From the NCBI RefSeq assembly GCF_030272615.1, contig NC_081415.1, positions 104,028,796 to 104,092,795 of the forward strand: DNA of 64,000 bases, read 5' to 3'. This DNA is from Cryptomeria japonica. Its lineage: Eukaryota > Streptophyta > Pinopsida > Cupressales > Cupressaceae. Each line of letters begins with the position of its first letter. The stretch's first letter is position 1. Of this stretch, positions 1 through 13,029 are shown piece by piece. The position numbers and the translations under genes are program-made. The notes beneath the pieces were generated by a model. That model was not told the DNA's origin. It did no database searches and saw only the letters and a program-made list of their open reading frames with translations.

Positions 1-289
1 TTGATTACACATATATATAGGATATCAAAACAATCAAAATAACATAATCTCATCACTGTCTAACTCGGTAATAGTTGCCCATTGAATAACTTATTACTCC
101 CCTTCATTTTCACATTCTTTTTGTGTCACTTACCGACATCTTTATACTCATCAAAACATACTTTTTAATATATGGCAATATCATACTAAATCAGAAAATC
201 AATTGCCTGACATCAATGACAAAATAATGTTATTAAGATAGTAATCATCCTTCATCAATTATATCAACAAACTTAATGTAATGCCAACA
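1..289 (-). mobile_element. 5' part of a reversed LTR inserted in element A gag
   Basis: Read on the minus strand, this starts with TGTTGGCATT at 289. It matches the head of the LTR at 6393-6700 along most of its length, including the shared GTCATTGATGTC and the stretch around GGGCAACTATTACCGAG. It is the beginning of an LTR that continues left of the window. The base after it (290) falls inside the gag reading frame of element A, so this is a later insertion whose duplicated target would be about 290-294. The other end cannot be seen. Confidence 0.75.
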
Positions 290-290
290 C

Positions 291-3200
291 TGGGATGTTA
301 CAAAGAATGGCTATACAACTCCTACAACTAGTCAACCTAATCCATCAAACTTGGCTAAAGACGAAGAAAATGATTGCAAAGCAAGAGAAGCACTTTTGAG
401 TGCATTAATAGATCAACAAATCATGGGATTATCAGATAGATCAACTGCTAAAGCTATTTGGGATCATCTAGAAACATTGAATGAAGGAGATTCCACAATC
501 AAAATTGCAAAACTTGAAAGCTTCCCGGTCAGGTATGAAAATCTGAAAATGGAAGAAGATGAAAAGATTTCTGCTTTTATGGAAAGAGTAAATGAAATTG
601 TTTTGGGTATTAAATGTTGTGGAGGAACCTTAGGTGAAGATGAAATTATTTCAAAAGTTTTAAGAGGATTGCCACCGTCATATAAAATGAAGGTTACTAC
701 TATAAATGAGTTAAGAACAATGCCTAATACATCAGTAACTAGGGATACATTGATTGGAAAACTTTCAGCTTTTGAAATTGAGGAATTTGGTCTTGTTGCT
801 ACTATAAAGACAAATTTAGCTTTTAAGGCATCAACATCATCTGCACCATCATTTGACAAGTTTGCTTGGAAAGCCTTTTATGCAAGAGAACTTGAGGAAA
901 GTAGGAGAGAAAATGAAGAACTTGAAGAACTTGAAGCACTATTTGCAAGGAAAATGCCTAAAGGTCCAATTGGAAGTAAGTATGAATGTAAAGCACCCTT
1001 TAAATGCTTTAATTGTAATAAGATTGGTCATATGGCTTCTAGATACCCTGATAGACATGCTAGACTAAGAGAAGAAGCTAGAAGAACATACAAGCCTAAC
1101 CTTGAATATCAGAGATATAGATTTAAGAAGAATAAAGATAAATCTTGTTATCTTACTGATGAAGGAGTCACTAATGATTCTGATGAAGATCCGACAGACA
1201 ATGGATGGGTTTTTGTTGCTATAACAGAAGATCAACCGACACCTACTATTCAACCGGTAGAGAAGGCCTTGGCAGCTAAAGTTCAAGTTAAGGATGAATG
1301 GATCATTCATTCAGGATGTTCACATCACATGACTGGTGATAAAGGTAAATTCTTGAACTTTGAGTAATATAATGGAGGTCTAGTAAGATTTGGAGATGAT
1401 ACAACTTGTTTGATCAAAGGTAAAGGTACAATATCTCTTGATGGTAAGCATAATACAGACAATGTTTACTTTGTGGAAGGTTTAAACCATAATCTTTTGA
1501 GTGTTGGTCAATTAGTTGAGAAAGGATTTCAGTTACAATTCAAGAATGGTAAATGCAAAATTATGAATAGAACTGGCTTGGAAATTGCAACCGGAAATTA
1601 AACTAGAGGTAACATATTTCATTTGAATAACAGTGAAAAGACATACTTGATTGCACATATTGATGAAAGTTGGCTATGACATAAGAGACTCTGTCATGTA
1701 AATTTTGATTGCATGGTAAAAACCAGTACTACTAAGGCAGTTAGAGATTTATCAAAAATTGTCAAACCTCACAATCCGGTATGTAAGGAATGTCAATTCG
1801 GAAAACAAGTTAGAGAATCTTTTAAAAGTATTCTAGAAAAATCCAATAGTGCTCTTGACCTAATTCTTACTGATTTATGTGGTCCAGCTAGAACTAAAAG
1901 TTTACAAGGTGATAGATATTTCATGCTAATCATTCATGACTATTCAAGAATGTGTTGGGTTACTTTTCTTAGAGAAAAATCAGAAGCACTTGGGAAGTTC
2001 AAACTATTCAAAGCAATGGTAGAGAATGAAACTGGTAAGAAAATCAAATGTCTAAGATCAGATCAAGGAGGAGAATTTACATCTAAGGAATTTAATACAT
2101 TCTGTGAAGTGAATGGAATCAGAAGACAGCTATTAGCACTTCGGGCACCAAAACAGAATGGAGTCGTTGAAAGGAAAAATAGAACTATCTTGGATGTAGC
2201 TAAAAGTATGTTATTTGAAGAAAATCTACCACATGTATATTAGAGAGAGGCAATAAGAACAACGGTCTACACATTCAACAAAGTTCACATCAAAGGAGAA
2301 ACCGGTAAGACCCCTCATGAACTTTGGTTTGGTATTACTCCTACTCTTAAATATTTTAGAATATTTGGAAGTAAATGCTATAGTAGAAGAGATGAGTACA
2401 TTGGAAAATTTGATCTTAGAAGTGATGAAGGAATATTTTTTGGTTATTCATCTAAGAGCAAGGCATATATATGTTTTAACAAAAGATTGCAGAAAATTGT
2501 TGAGAGTACAAATGTGAAGATTGATGAATAATTCAGAGGAACTTCAAGGTATATAGACTCTGAACTGGCAACAGAGATTCTAACAAATGAACCTACATTG
2601 AACCCACCGGTACAGAATGAAGATCCAGTTACACCAGTATCATCTGAAAATTCCATAGTAACTGAGGAACAACAACAAATGAAGACACCCCGGTATGTAA
2701 GACTGAATCACTCTGAAGATCAGATAATTGGGAACAAGTATAAAGGAGTTATGACAAGAGGAAGACTGACAAATGAAGAGGTATGTCTTATTTCTCAAAT
2801 TGAACCATCATCAATTAATGAGGCATGTGAAGATAAACACTGGATTAAAGCTATGGAAGAGGAAATAGAACAAATTGAGAAAAATAACACATGGACATTA
2901 GTTCCCCGGCTTAAAGACAAAAATGTGATTGGAACAAAATGGGTATTTAGTAACAAAATTAATGAAGATGGTAAGGTAATCAGGAATAAAGCAAGACTAG
3001 TGTGTAAGGGATATTCTCAAAAAGACGGAATTGATTATAATGAAACCTTTGCACCGGTAGCTAGAATTGAGGCAGTCAGATTATTCTTGGCTTTTGCAGC
3101 ACACAAGAACTACAAAGTATATCAAATGGATATTAAATGTGCATTTCTGAATGGAGATCTTAAAGAAGAAGTTTACATTGAACAACCTGATGGATTTTCT

Positions 3201-4337
3201 TTGACAAATAACAAAGATATGGTTTGTAGGTTAAGGAAAACTTTGTATGGGTTGAAACAAGCTCCAAGAGCTTGGTATGCAAGATTGGATAAGTATCTTT
3301 TGAAGATTGGTTTTTTTAAAGGTAATGCTGACAACAACTTATACTACAAAGTGACTAATGATGACATCTTGGTTATAAATTTTTTTGTTGATGATATAAT
3401 TTTTGGAAGAGAAGATGGATTATGTAAAGACTTTTCTATTGAAATGCAACAATAATTTGAAATGTCTATGATTGGAGAGATAAAATTCTTTTTAGGATTG
3501 CAGATTTCACAGACTGATAAAGGTATATTCTTGAGTCAATCCAAGTACTTGAAGGAGTTACTAAAGAAATTTGGGATGGAGAACTCTAAACTGGTAATCA
3601 CACCTATGACTACAAATGACAAATTATCACTAAGGGATGAATCTACACCTATTAATCCGACTAGGTACAAATCTATGATACAAGGTTTACTGTATTTGAC
3701 ACAAACAAGACCTGATATTATGAATGCAGTATGTATTGTTTCAAGATTTCAGAGTAATCCTAGAGAAAATCATGAATCAACAGTCAAAATAATTTTCTGG
3801 TACTTACAAGGCACTACAAATCTTGGATTATGGTATCCTAGAGATGAAAACTTTGAATTATGTGCATATACAGATGCAAATTGGGTAGGAGATGTGGATG
3901 ATATAAAAGAAACCACTGGAGGAGCATTTTTTCTTCGTAGCAGATTAATTTCTTGGCTGATTAAAAAACAAAGTTGTACATCTTTATCAATAGCTGAATT
4001 AGAATATGTTGTAGCAACAACTAACTGTATACAGGTACTATGGCTTAAGCAAATGTTAAAGGACATAAAGGTAAAATGCAAGGAACCCATAACTATTTAT
4101 TGTGACAACACTGCAACAATTGATATATCTAAGAATCCGGTATTACATTCTAAAACTAAACATGTTTCTATCAAACTGAATTTTCTAAGGGAGAATGTTG
4201 AAATAAAAGAAGTAAAATTGGTTTATGTGAATACTAAAGAGCAGATTGCAGTTATTTTCACTAAACCTCTACCTAAGGAGACCTTTGAATATCTCAGAGA
4301 CCAGCTTGGGGTTATACCCCCACCGGTAGAAACTTAG
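291..4337 (+). pseudogene. Copia gag-pol polyprotein of element A (six in-frame stops)
   Basis: One frame runs from the left insertion to the stop after the RNase H, with no frameshift. Domains: gag UBN2 region (291-950); one zinc knuckle near 1008-1050 whose last Cys is Tyr; protease near 1300, where the DSG catalytic triplet reads HSG; integrase (about 1670-2250) with the catalytic D, D and E in LTDLCGP, RSDQGGEF and NGVVERKN; RT (2820-3450) with FVDD in place of YVDD; RNase H (3840-4200) with TDANW, AELEY and CDN. In-frame stops lie at 1365, 1599, 1677, 2241, 2529 and 3453. Each is one transition away from CAA or TGG in a context where Gln or Trp fits. The protein would have been the cytoplasmic particle and replication machinery; it is dead now. 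Confidence 0.92.
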
Positions 4338-4687
4338 ACAGTTGATGTTTGTCATCAACTGACAGAATCAACAGAGAAATCTTTTATTCCGGCTTTGATG
4401 AGGAAGCTACTTCTCAGGGGGAGTAGTTGGTATACTGAATTGGTTGGTATTTTGTATTGGCTTTGGCATTTGATGTCAAAGGGGGAGAGATATCTATGGA
4501 AAAACACTTTATCTTTTGGGGAGAGATTGTTATTTTGAGAGAAATTGATTACTCTTTGTATCTATATTTTGATTTCTAGTTATGTTCTCTTTTTGGGAGA
4601 TTGTTGGTTTTTGGTATTTGGCATTTCTGTTTTGGCACTTTGATACTTTTTCCATATTGTGTTGCCATCAATGTCAAAGGGGGAGAT
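4338..4687 (+). promoter_or_regulatory. 3' untranslated region with repeated polypurine (PPT-like) boxes
   Basis: Between the pol stop and the 3' LTR are an AGGGGGAG box near 4416, AAAGGGGGAGA at 4478 and AAAGGGGGAGAT at 4676-4687. The last directly abuts the LTR and is the presumed plus-strand primer. Multiple PPT-like boxes are a described feature of Sireviruses. CATCAATG just before the last box is complementary to CATTGATG inside the LTR head, so the PPT could sit in a hairpin loop. Confidence 0.75.
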
Positions 4688-5731
4688 TGTTGGTATTATG
4701 GTATGGTTTTGTCATTGATGTCAGCACCTACTATCACTTATCAACTTTGACACTTTGAAGAATTGGCAATGTTCACCAACAAGCAAGTGACTTATGCATA
4801 GTCACCGGTATCTGGTACACCGATAGGATATAATGTTCACTGGCACCTAGAATGGCATGGAAAACACCTATTTATGTTGAAGACATCATTTGGACACTTT
4901 ATCTTGGAGATTTGTTCATTGGCATATTCGTATTTGCATATTTGTTGTTACCGACAAATAGGTCCAAATCATTCACCGACAGACTTATCTATTCTAGATC
5001 AGCACGACGCACTATGAAGATGTTTTATTAATGTTGTAATTGCATTGAGCCGACATGATGAATCAATTATTGCATTGAATATTGTTTTATTTGTAAAATG
5101 ATTTTATTGTAATATCCTTTAGAGCCGACCTACTAAAATTTGCCTTAGGTTATGATATAAATGTAAGATCAGTGTGGAATGCGAAAGAGAAATTGCGTGA
5201 TGGTATATGCGAGAATAAGAAGAGCTATACACGCTGACATCATTTGAAGGTTGAAGAAGGGTTTTTGTGAAGACAATCAGAACTACACCGGTACTGAATC
5301 CAGCATAGTAAGATGCTATTTTGAGCAGTACATCCTTATTGGATTTAACCATCCAATTGTAGTCAGTGTGACTCCTATTGTGTTTGAGTAGTGAGCTCTA
5401 GGTGCTTGGCCTTTCTACATGTGTAGACCCCATTTGTATACACATAGTATCTGCAGTAGTATCATCTAATTGTGGGTAAGGTTTCCCACCGTGGTTTTTC
5501 CCCTTACAAGGTTTCCGTGTACAAATATTGGTGTTATGTGTTGTGGATGTTATTGTCTTTTTATTTCATGCATTAATCTTTATCGGTACTATAATTAACT
5601 GATAAAACTGTCTACCGGCATACAAGTCTGGTTCATCGGTATTAAGCATTAAAGTTGGTTAAGTTGTTTTGGTTTGAATTTATTTGACAACTGATTCACC
5701 CCCCCCTCTCAGTTGTCCCCGGGACCTAACA
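4688..5731 (+). repeat. 3' LTR of element A (1044 bp)
   Basis: It begins TGTTGGTATT directly after the polypurine tract and ends CCTAACA after a C-run and CTCTCAGTTG stretch. The same type of end (pyrimidine run, CTCTCAG, ...ACA) terminates the LTRs of elements B and C. No second copy is in the window, so the length rests on these two boundaries. Confidence 0.85.
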
Positions 5732-6363
5732 TATGTAGTATACTTTGCATCCATCCCTACATCCTCTATATCTGACCACATATCCCAAGGCAAGGGAATC
5801 ATCTCTACTAGCTGTGTCACTACTTGATCATACAACAATAATGGCCCGAAGTGCGTCTGATCTCTCACTGTCCATGCATACATCCCTAACCCCCGCCTAT
5901 GGCATCCGTTGTATCCTGTCGAACTGCCTGCCTACCCTATCTACCAATTGCCTCTCAAGAACATACGACATCTGCCCAATCAGATACCTACTCCTAAACA
6001 CATACGACAGCTCCACTACGTTGACCTCCCACTCCTCACACTCCCAGTATGACCTCCATACCACACTCTCGATCTCATCAAAGACCCTATGCCAGTACTC
6101 TAGTCTCCCAATCCGCGGTTGAGATGTAATCATATCATACAAATGTACAAAATTGCGTCCATGGCCCTTTCCTCTTAAATGAATCGACCATGTCACCGAC
6201 AGATGCTCATATGCCCACACCTACAACAAGGTCACTTTGTAGCCCAATCCTGTCGATCCATGGTATACAAACTGATGCAGCTCATAGTATAAGTGTGCCA
6301 ATAGACACGGGCCCCATGCAAACCTGGTGTGCTCTATCACCAATGTCTCCAGTGTACTCCCCC
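5732..6363 (-). pseudogene. Plant mobile domain (PMD, MAIN-like) pseudogene, C-terminal part
   Basis: Minus-strand translation gives HTRFAWGPCLLAHLYYEL, then LL-stop-VWAYEHLSVTW (the stop replaces the usual Gln), then a VWRSYWECEEW stretch and RQLVDRVGRQFDRIQRMP. This is the typical order of the aminotransferase-like plant mobile domain. A frameshift near 5890 precedes a last segment ending where element A was inserted (5731/5732), so the C-terminus is missing from the window. PMD proteins include the Arabidopsis MAIN/MAIL1 nuclear proteins and many transposon-borne copies. Position in the 3' part of a Tat-type Gypsy element, antisense to it, suggests the transposon-borne kind. The upstream half lies at 14741-15237. 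Confidence 0.8.
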
Positions 6364-7506
6364 TGTTGGCATTATAATAGACAAGGAAAGATTGTTGGCA
6401 TTTCAATAAGGATATTGAGAAGGTTGTTGATGACTATGGATATAACTGATTAAGGATGTTTACTGTCTTAATATTATTATTTTGTCATTGATGTCAAGAA
6501 ATTGATTTTCTAATTCAGTATGATGTTGCCATATCTTAAGAAGTATAATTTGATGAGTATAAAGATGTCGGTAAAAGACACAGAAAGAATGTGATGAATA
6601 AGGGGAGAAATAAGTTATTCAATGGGCAACTATTACCGAGTTAGACAATGATGAGATCATGATGTTTAGATTGTTTTGATATCCTACATATGTTATTGAT
6701 TGTAAGGTTAATACTATACTATGTTATTGAGCAAAGAACCTAGTCGGTAAACCCTAAGGTTATCGCTATCGGTTAATGAAGGCGGAATGTCTACCGAGTG
6801 AAGTTTAGTATTTACCGAGTTGCAACCGAGTAGTAATAGAATGCATTAAATGAATATAAGCATTATTTAATGAAGGAAGTTGATGAGCTAGAACTGATTA
6901 AATGATTGGTATGCCATGCATGAAGTTTGTTAAAGAATATATGATAAAGGAAAATTGGTAGGAAGATCTACAACTCAGATTGAACCGCAATACCCTAGCA
7001 CAAGTTCCAAGAAATGTATGCAAGTTCCAAGGTAGGGTAAAACATTTTTAGATTGAAGGATACATTGAACCTGGTCAAGTTTGAAGATCTGATGGCTATG
7101 ATTGATCATGGGATATGTGATCAAGGAGATTAAGCGGTTGGCAAATTGTTTATAAATAAGGAATTGTTATTAAACAATGTATGCGGGTAAGTGTATGCAC
7201 AGGGATGCTACATAGTGATTACCAAGCACAGAAGCTTGAAGACCTGTTTGAATAACAGAGTATAGAGCTCAACAGATGGACAAGATAAGTGCTATTGTAT
7301 TGAGCAAATAAGAATCTTCTTTAGCATTTTTAGATGTGAAGTTGCAGATAGATTTTTATTACTGTTATTTTGTAAAGTGATAGAAAATCTCTTAACCGAG
7401 TGGACTTAACAGTCTTATTTGTAAAACCCTCTAGCAAGGTGACATTTTGATTGAGTGTTTGAAATCCTTTAACAAGGTTACTTCTAACAAAGTGAAGATC
7501 CTAGCA

Positions 7507-7511
7507 GATCT
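7507..7511. repeat. Target-site duplication GATCT of element F (left copy)
   Basis: GATCT directly precedes the left LTR of F and is repeated at 14390-14394 directly after the right LTR. The host LTR reads through when F and one copy are removed. Confidence 0.9.
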
Positions 7512-8869
7512 TGTAAGGAAAGCAAGTGCAGAATTCACTTCCCTAATGTCAGTTTGTAGAGGAGAAATAGACTAGTGTAGACAAAATTTGCAACATTTAC
7601 TAAATATGGCATGAGTAAAAACATACACAACAACAACACAGAGAGATAACACACAGAGTTAACATGGGAAAACCCTTTTGGGAGAAAAACCCACCACTAG
7701 CAAATGATCGACTTTTTTATCAGTATGTTAAACAATACAATAGTATCATCTGTATATTTCCTACACTGTGTTATACAGTCGTTCCAGGTTGACATACAAA
7801 CATTTGGCTCAAGCTCTTCACATAACACACTCAGCAACTCTCAAGTTTTCATCACACCGCTATGGATTACAATTGGCTTCAAATACCAAACTAATCGATG
7901 GTTCATCAGAGCAACTGCCCCAATAGCTCAAAGTCTAACCGTCTACCTACATTGAAGTCTAACCGTCTTCTTGCGTCAGTCTGCATTCATGAAAAACAAT
8001 TATCCCATATGCAGTAGAGAACCGGGTCAGTTCGTATTCTTTTACACCGACAATCTCATACATAATATCCGAGAATTGATCTTTTGGATCTCAGTTCAAC
8101 CTCACTCCAGTAGTCAGTCTCTGCTCCATCGCTATTGGCACAACATTCAAAAGGTAAAGCCGATGGCCCGATGATACCCGATCGCCTAAGGCGACTCCAT
8201 CGGGTCACCGGTATATCTTTCCAAAAGATACTCTGATCTCCGATGACAAGGAGTGCTCTTCATCAGGACATCAGAACAGGAGCATAACTACTATCCCGAC
8301 TGCCGATACCAAGAGCACGAACTCATCGGCTCATCAGACCAAATCCAAAACTGCTATCCCGATCTGCATTGCCAGCCTGATAAGATGGTTTCATCGGGTC
8401 ATCAGAACACAAAGAAGAATACAATTCCGATGAGTGAAACACTCCGAGACAAGGTAGAGTGAACTCATCGAGACATTGGCATGACATTCAGAATGTCAAT
8501 CTGATAACTGATATGTGACCCAAACGCCAAAAGGTGACTTCATTGGGCATAGGCACACCGTTGCTGCAGTCTTCCCAAAAACCCGAAGTTATTCCAATCT
8601 CCTGATAATACCACAGAGACCCATCAGACCATTGACATATCACTCCACAAGTTATTCTGATAGCCGAAGTTACTCTGATGACCAAAGTTGACTTCATCGG
8701 GTCATCGAGATGACTTCAAACCTGCTATTCCGATAGCCAATAGAGAAGAATAAATCGGCAAGAGTCATGCCGATAGAGCTCACAAAAACCTTCATACTGT
8801 TTCATCGGCAAGACTTAACCCGATCAGTATGGACTATTGTCAAGTGAATTAGAGGCACATATTCCAACA
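7512..8869 (-). repeat. 3' LTR of element F
   Basis: It starts TGTAAGGAAAGC and ends ATATTCCAACA on the plus strand, and matches 13030-14389 almost throughout. Differences are scattered and mostly transitions. On its right (8870) follows the complement of the polypurine tract, which makes it the 3' LTR of the reversed element. It contains many short CATCGG/CCGAT blocks that give the LTR a repetitive look. Confidence 0.93.
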
Positions 8870-8918
8870 AACTCCCACTTGATGAGGAATTCACTGGATC
8901 GAGATACCATTCTAGACG

Positions 8919-11900
8919 TTATTTACAGGCATGGGTATGAAGACCCATAGAATTTGAACACCACCTGAACTTGTGTGTGCTCACTGGTTTCATCAAGGCA
9001 TCTGCAATATTTTCCAGAGTGTCTACCTTGTTAAGACAAACTTTTCCATCTTCCACCATGTCACGTACGAAATGATACTGAACATCAACATGCTTTGACC
9101 TGACATGGAAAGTAGGATTCTTTGCCAAACATATGGCACTCTGACTGTCACTCTAGACTTCAATCTGCCCTGCATTAAAACCAATGTCAGAACTCAAATG
9201 TCTAAGCTAGATTGCTTCTTTGCAAGCATGTGTGGCTGCCATGTATTCAGCCTCTGTAGTGGACAAAGCGACTACAACTTGCCGCTTGCTCATCCAACTA
9301 ACTGCTCCACCATTCAGGACAAAAACATACCCACTGGTAGATCTCCTGCTGTCAATATCCCCTGCCCAATCAGAATCTGTGTAACCACAAATGCTGAGAG
9401 TTATTTTTGAATCCCTTAAATTACAATGATAACATAATGTAAAATTTGAAGTACCCTTCAGGTATCTAAACACTCTCTTTACAACATCCCAGTGTGATCT
9501 CCCTGGATTTGACATAAACCTGCTAAGTACTCCCACTGGTTGGGCAATGTCTGGTCTTGTACAAACCATAGCATACATCAAACTGCCTATAGCACTTGCA
9601 TAAGGTATCTTTTTCATGTCTTCAATCTCTTTTGGAGATTTTGGACTGTCCAGCATAGATAACTTAGTTCCCTGCAAGATGGGAACAACCTATGGTTTAC
9701 AGTCAGACATATGAAACCTGTCAAGAACATTGGTTATGTATTTTCTCTGGCTAAGCCAAAGTTTCCTCTTAGACCTATCTCTTTTGATCTCCATTCCCAG
9801 GATGTAATTTGTTGGTCCTAAATCCTTCATTTCAAATTTCATACAAAGCTGAGATTTTAAATCTAAGATCATACTTTTTGTGTTTCCTATGAACAACATG
9901 TCATCTACATACAAAGCTATGATAAGAATCCTATCACCATCAGTTTTGTAGTAAACACAATGATCAGCTTTGGATCTCACAAATCCCAAGGACAAAACAA
10001 ATGTATCATACTTCTGATACCACATTCTGGGAGATTGTTTCAAACCATACAGAGACTTCTTGAGTTTACATACCAGATGTTCTTTACCTTTTTCCACAAA
10101 GTGCTTAGGCTGAGACATATAAATTTCTTCTTCAAGATCACCATGAAGAAATGTTGTCTTCACATCCATTTTCTCAATCTCCCAATCATATGCTGCTGCA
10201 AGTGACAAGAGAAATCTAATGGATGTCAGCTTAGCTACAGGAGAAAAGATTTCCCCATTGTCAACACCTTCCTTTTGCGAATACCCCTTTGCAACCAGTC
10301 TTGCCTTATACTTGTCAATGTTGCCATCTAGACCATACTTCTTTTTGAATACCCACTTACAGCCTACAGGCTTTTTGTCTTTAGGTCGTGGCACCAAATC
10401 CCAAGTTCCATTTTTATCCAATGATGACATTTCATCATTCATGGCTTCCAACCAGGAATGTGAATTAGGCATTTCAATTGCTTCTTTTACAGTACTAGGC
10501 TCATCAGTATCTGCAAGTAACGCATAAGCACAATTAACATTCAACATAGAGTGATTGTACTTATTAGGTGTATACCTTTCAGGTTGTCGCTTCTCTCAAG
10601 TAGATCTTCTCAACTCTTGTGTTGAGGCTTCTTGAGGTTCACCAGGAGGCTCATTATCATGTTCTTCTTCAGAACTACTTGAACTGCTTGAACTCTCCTC
10701 ATCTTCAGGTATCTCTAGAGATTCTTCTTTAACTGGAGGTACTTCAACCTCAGCTTCCCCTTTCTTTTCTATTTTATGATCTAATGACATAGGCTTCATC
10801 TCATGAAAAATCACACTTCTGCTGAATAAAACCTTACCAGTCACTGGATTCCAAAGTTTGTATCCTTTCACACCAACTCCATAGCCAATGAAGATACATT
10901 TTATCACTCTGTTATCCAACTTAGATCTATTCACATCAGGCACATGAGCATATGCCTCTGCACCAAAAAAACGTAGGTGCCTTAAAGAAGGTTTCTTACC
11001 AGACCATGCTTCCATAGGTGTTTTGTCAACTAATGCTGAAGTAGGAGAACGATTCAGCAGGTAACACACTGTAGCAACTGCTTCAGCTGAAAATGTTTGT
11101 TCCAGCCTAGCTCCACTCAACATGCTCCTTGCTTTCTCCATTAGAGATTGATTCAACCTTTCAATGACTCCATTTTGTTGTGGAGTGTAAGGTACAGTCT
11201 TATGTCTTTTAATTCCATGATCAACATAGTACTTGTCAAAATCTGCACTACAAAATTCACCACCATTGTCTGTTCTTAAACATTTAATCCTTCTCCCAGA
11301 CTAATTTTCAACAAGGTTCTTAAACTCCTTAAACCGACTGAACACTTCTGTTTTACTTTTAAGAAAGTATACAAATACCCTTCTTGAATAATCATCTACA
11401 AAGGATACATAGTATTCAGACTTAGACAAAGAAGGTACATCCACTGGACCAAACACATCAGAGTGAACATAATCCAAAATAGCAGAAGATTTATGAGAAC
11501 TAGAATAAAACTGAACTCGGTTATGTTTTCCATAAATGTAGTGTTTGCAGAAATCGAACTCAAAACTACAATCTTCAAGACCTTCAACTAGATTCTTATT
11601 CTTCAAGGCTTTTAAACCTTTTTCACCTATGTGGCCTAACCTGTTATGCCAGAGCATTGTTTTCTTAGCAGGAAGTTTATCTTACAATGAGTTTGCATTA
11701 TGCATCCTTACAGTTGTCTTATCAGACTTTTCAGAAGTTACATTACAACATATAGGTTCAACATTTAACTTATATAGTGTACTCTTTGCCAAAACAATGC
11801 AACCCTAGTCATCTTGCAACCACCAGACACAAAAGTAACTTGAACTCCAACATCATTAAGTTTACTTACAGAGAGGAGGTTTCTTGCCTGACCTGGTATA

Positions 11901-12916
11901 TGGATAACTCCATTAAACCCCTTCACTCTACCATCTGGAAACTGAATTTTGATTCTGCCTCTCCCTCCAATCTCCAATGTAGAATCACTAGCCAGATATA
12001 CCTTTCCACCAGCATATGGTTCATACTTCGAGAACCATTCCTTGTGGGACGTCATATGGAAAGATGCGCCAGAATCTACTAACTAGGTATCATCTGAGGT
12101 AGGCACTGCCAGAGCTGCTACAAAAGCATCAGCATCACTCTGAGAAGACTTAGTGTTAGAATATTTCGTCTTCTTCTTCTCCTTCTTGCAATCCTTTTGG
12201 ATATGCCCTTTCTCCCCATAGTTCTAGCACTTCACCTTTGACTTCTTGCCTGGAGATTTAAAACTCTCTCGAGACTTGGACTTCTTTCCTTTCTTCTTGT
12301 CTTTGTCCTTCGATTTGCCTCGAACAAAGAGTGCATCGTTTGTCATCTCAGAAGACTTCTTTCTCATTTCTTTTGACAAAAGAGTATTAACCACAGTTTC
12401 CATCTTGAACTGGGTCATGGTACTACCAATAGCCATCACTAAATGTTCCCAAGAGTCAGGCAATGAACACAACAACAACATGCAACGTTCTTCTTCCTAA
12501 ATGGACACACCAATAGAAGTTAATTGTGCAAGAACCATGTTGAATGCATTCAAATGGTCTGCCAATGGTGTCCTTGCATCCATCTTCAGAGAGTACAATT
12601 TCTTCCTCAAGAAAAGTTTATTCACCAAGGATTTGCCCTGATAAATGTCACCCAACTTCTCAGAGAGAAGATGTGCAGACTTCTCCTCATGGATGTTTAA
12701 CAAAATAGAATCAGCCAGACATAGCCTGATTAGACCCCTTGCCTTCTAGTCGGCTAAATCCCAATCTTCTTGCTTCATGCCTGAAGGCTTAGAAGTTGCA
12801 GTTACAGCACCCCAGAGATCTCTATTGACCAACAAGTCTTCCATCTTGAGTTTCCAAAGTTCAAAACTGGAACCATTAAACTTCTCCATGTCTATGCGTC
12901 TTTAAGTACTCGCCAT
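8919..12916 (-). pseudogene. Copia gag-pol polyprotein of element F
   Basis: From right to left: gag starting near 12916 (MEKFNGSSFELWKLKMEDLL); a zinc knuckle near 12230 with a stop for Trp and Tyr for Cys; protease with intact VDSGASFHM near 12080; a frameshift near 11800 joining the gag-protease frame to the next; GAG-pre-integrase (MLWHNRLGHIGEKGL); integrase with SDVFGP, RTDNGGEF and NGVIERLN; a Ser-Glu-rich linker near 10640-10700; RT with ALYVDDMLF; RNase H with TDSDWAGD and TTEAEY. Premature stops near 12902, 12746, 12497, 12226, 12084, 11680, 11301, 10599, 9690, 9207 and 9150 are TAA, TAG or TGA. The ones whose context is clear are explained by C-to-T or G-to-A changes of Gln, Arg or Trp codons. 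Catalytic residues of integrase, RT and RNase H remain, but no protein can be made. Confidence 0.93.
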
Positions 12917-13015
12917 CTCAATCTGTAAAACAAGTAGACACTCTGCAAGACTCCCACTGAGATAGAACTGACACAAAAAACCAACCCAACCCAATAAGGA
13001 ACCAAAATGGGATTG

Positions 13016-13027
13016 GCTCTGATACCA
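13016..13027 (-). other. Primer binding site of element F (initiator-Met tRNA)
   Basis: TGGTATCAGAGC on the minus strand, two bases inside the 5' LTR. This is the standard site where the 3' end of initiator tRNA-Met primes minus-strand synthesis in Copia elements. Confidence 0.92.
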
Positions 13028-13029
13028 CT

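Larger units (their letters stand above)
290..5731 (+). mobile_element. Element A: Sirevirus-like Ty1/Copia retrotransposon, 5' end missing
   Basis: Gag, protease, integrase, reverse transcriptase and RNase H follow in Copia order (integrase before RT), then several polypurine boxes and a 3' LTR. The UBN2-type gag, the integrase text and the repeated AAAGGGGGAGA boxes before the LTR fit the Sirevirus (Maximus/SIRE) lineage; this assignment is by recognition, without a tree. The 5' LTR, primer site and gag N-terminus lie left of the window, beyond the reversed LTR at 1-289. The 3' end at 5731 abuts an antisense plant mobile domain pseudogene, so A inserted into that sequence. Confidence 0.9.

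Noticed and set aside
464-859. Minus-strand frame of 131 codons in element A
   Set aside because: It lies opposite the gag UBN2 region in the same codon phase and has no features of its own.
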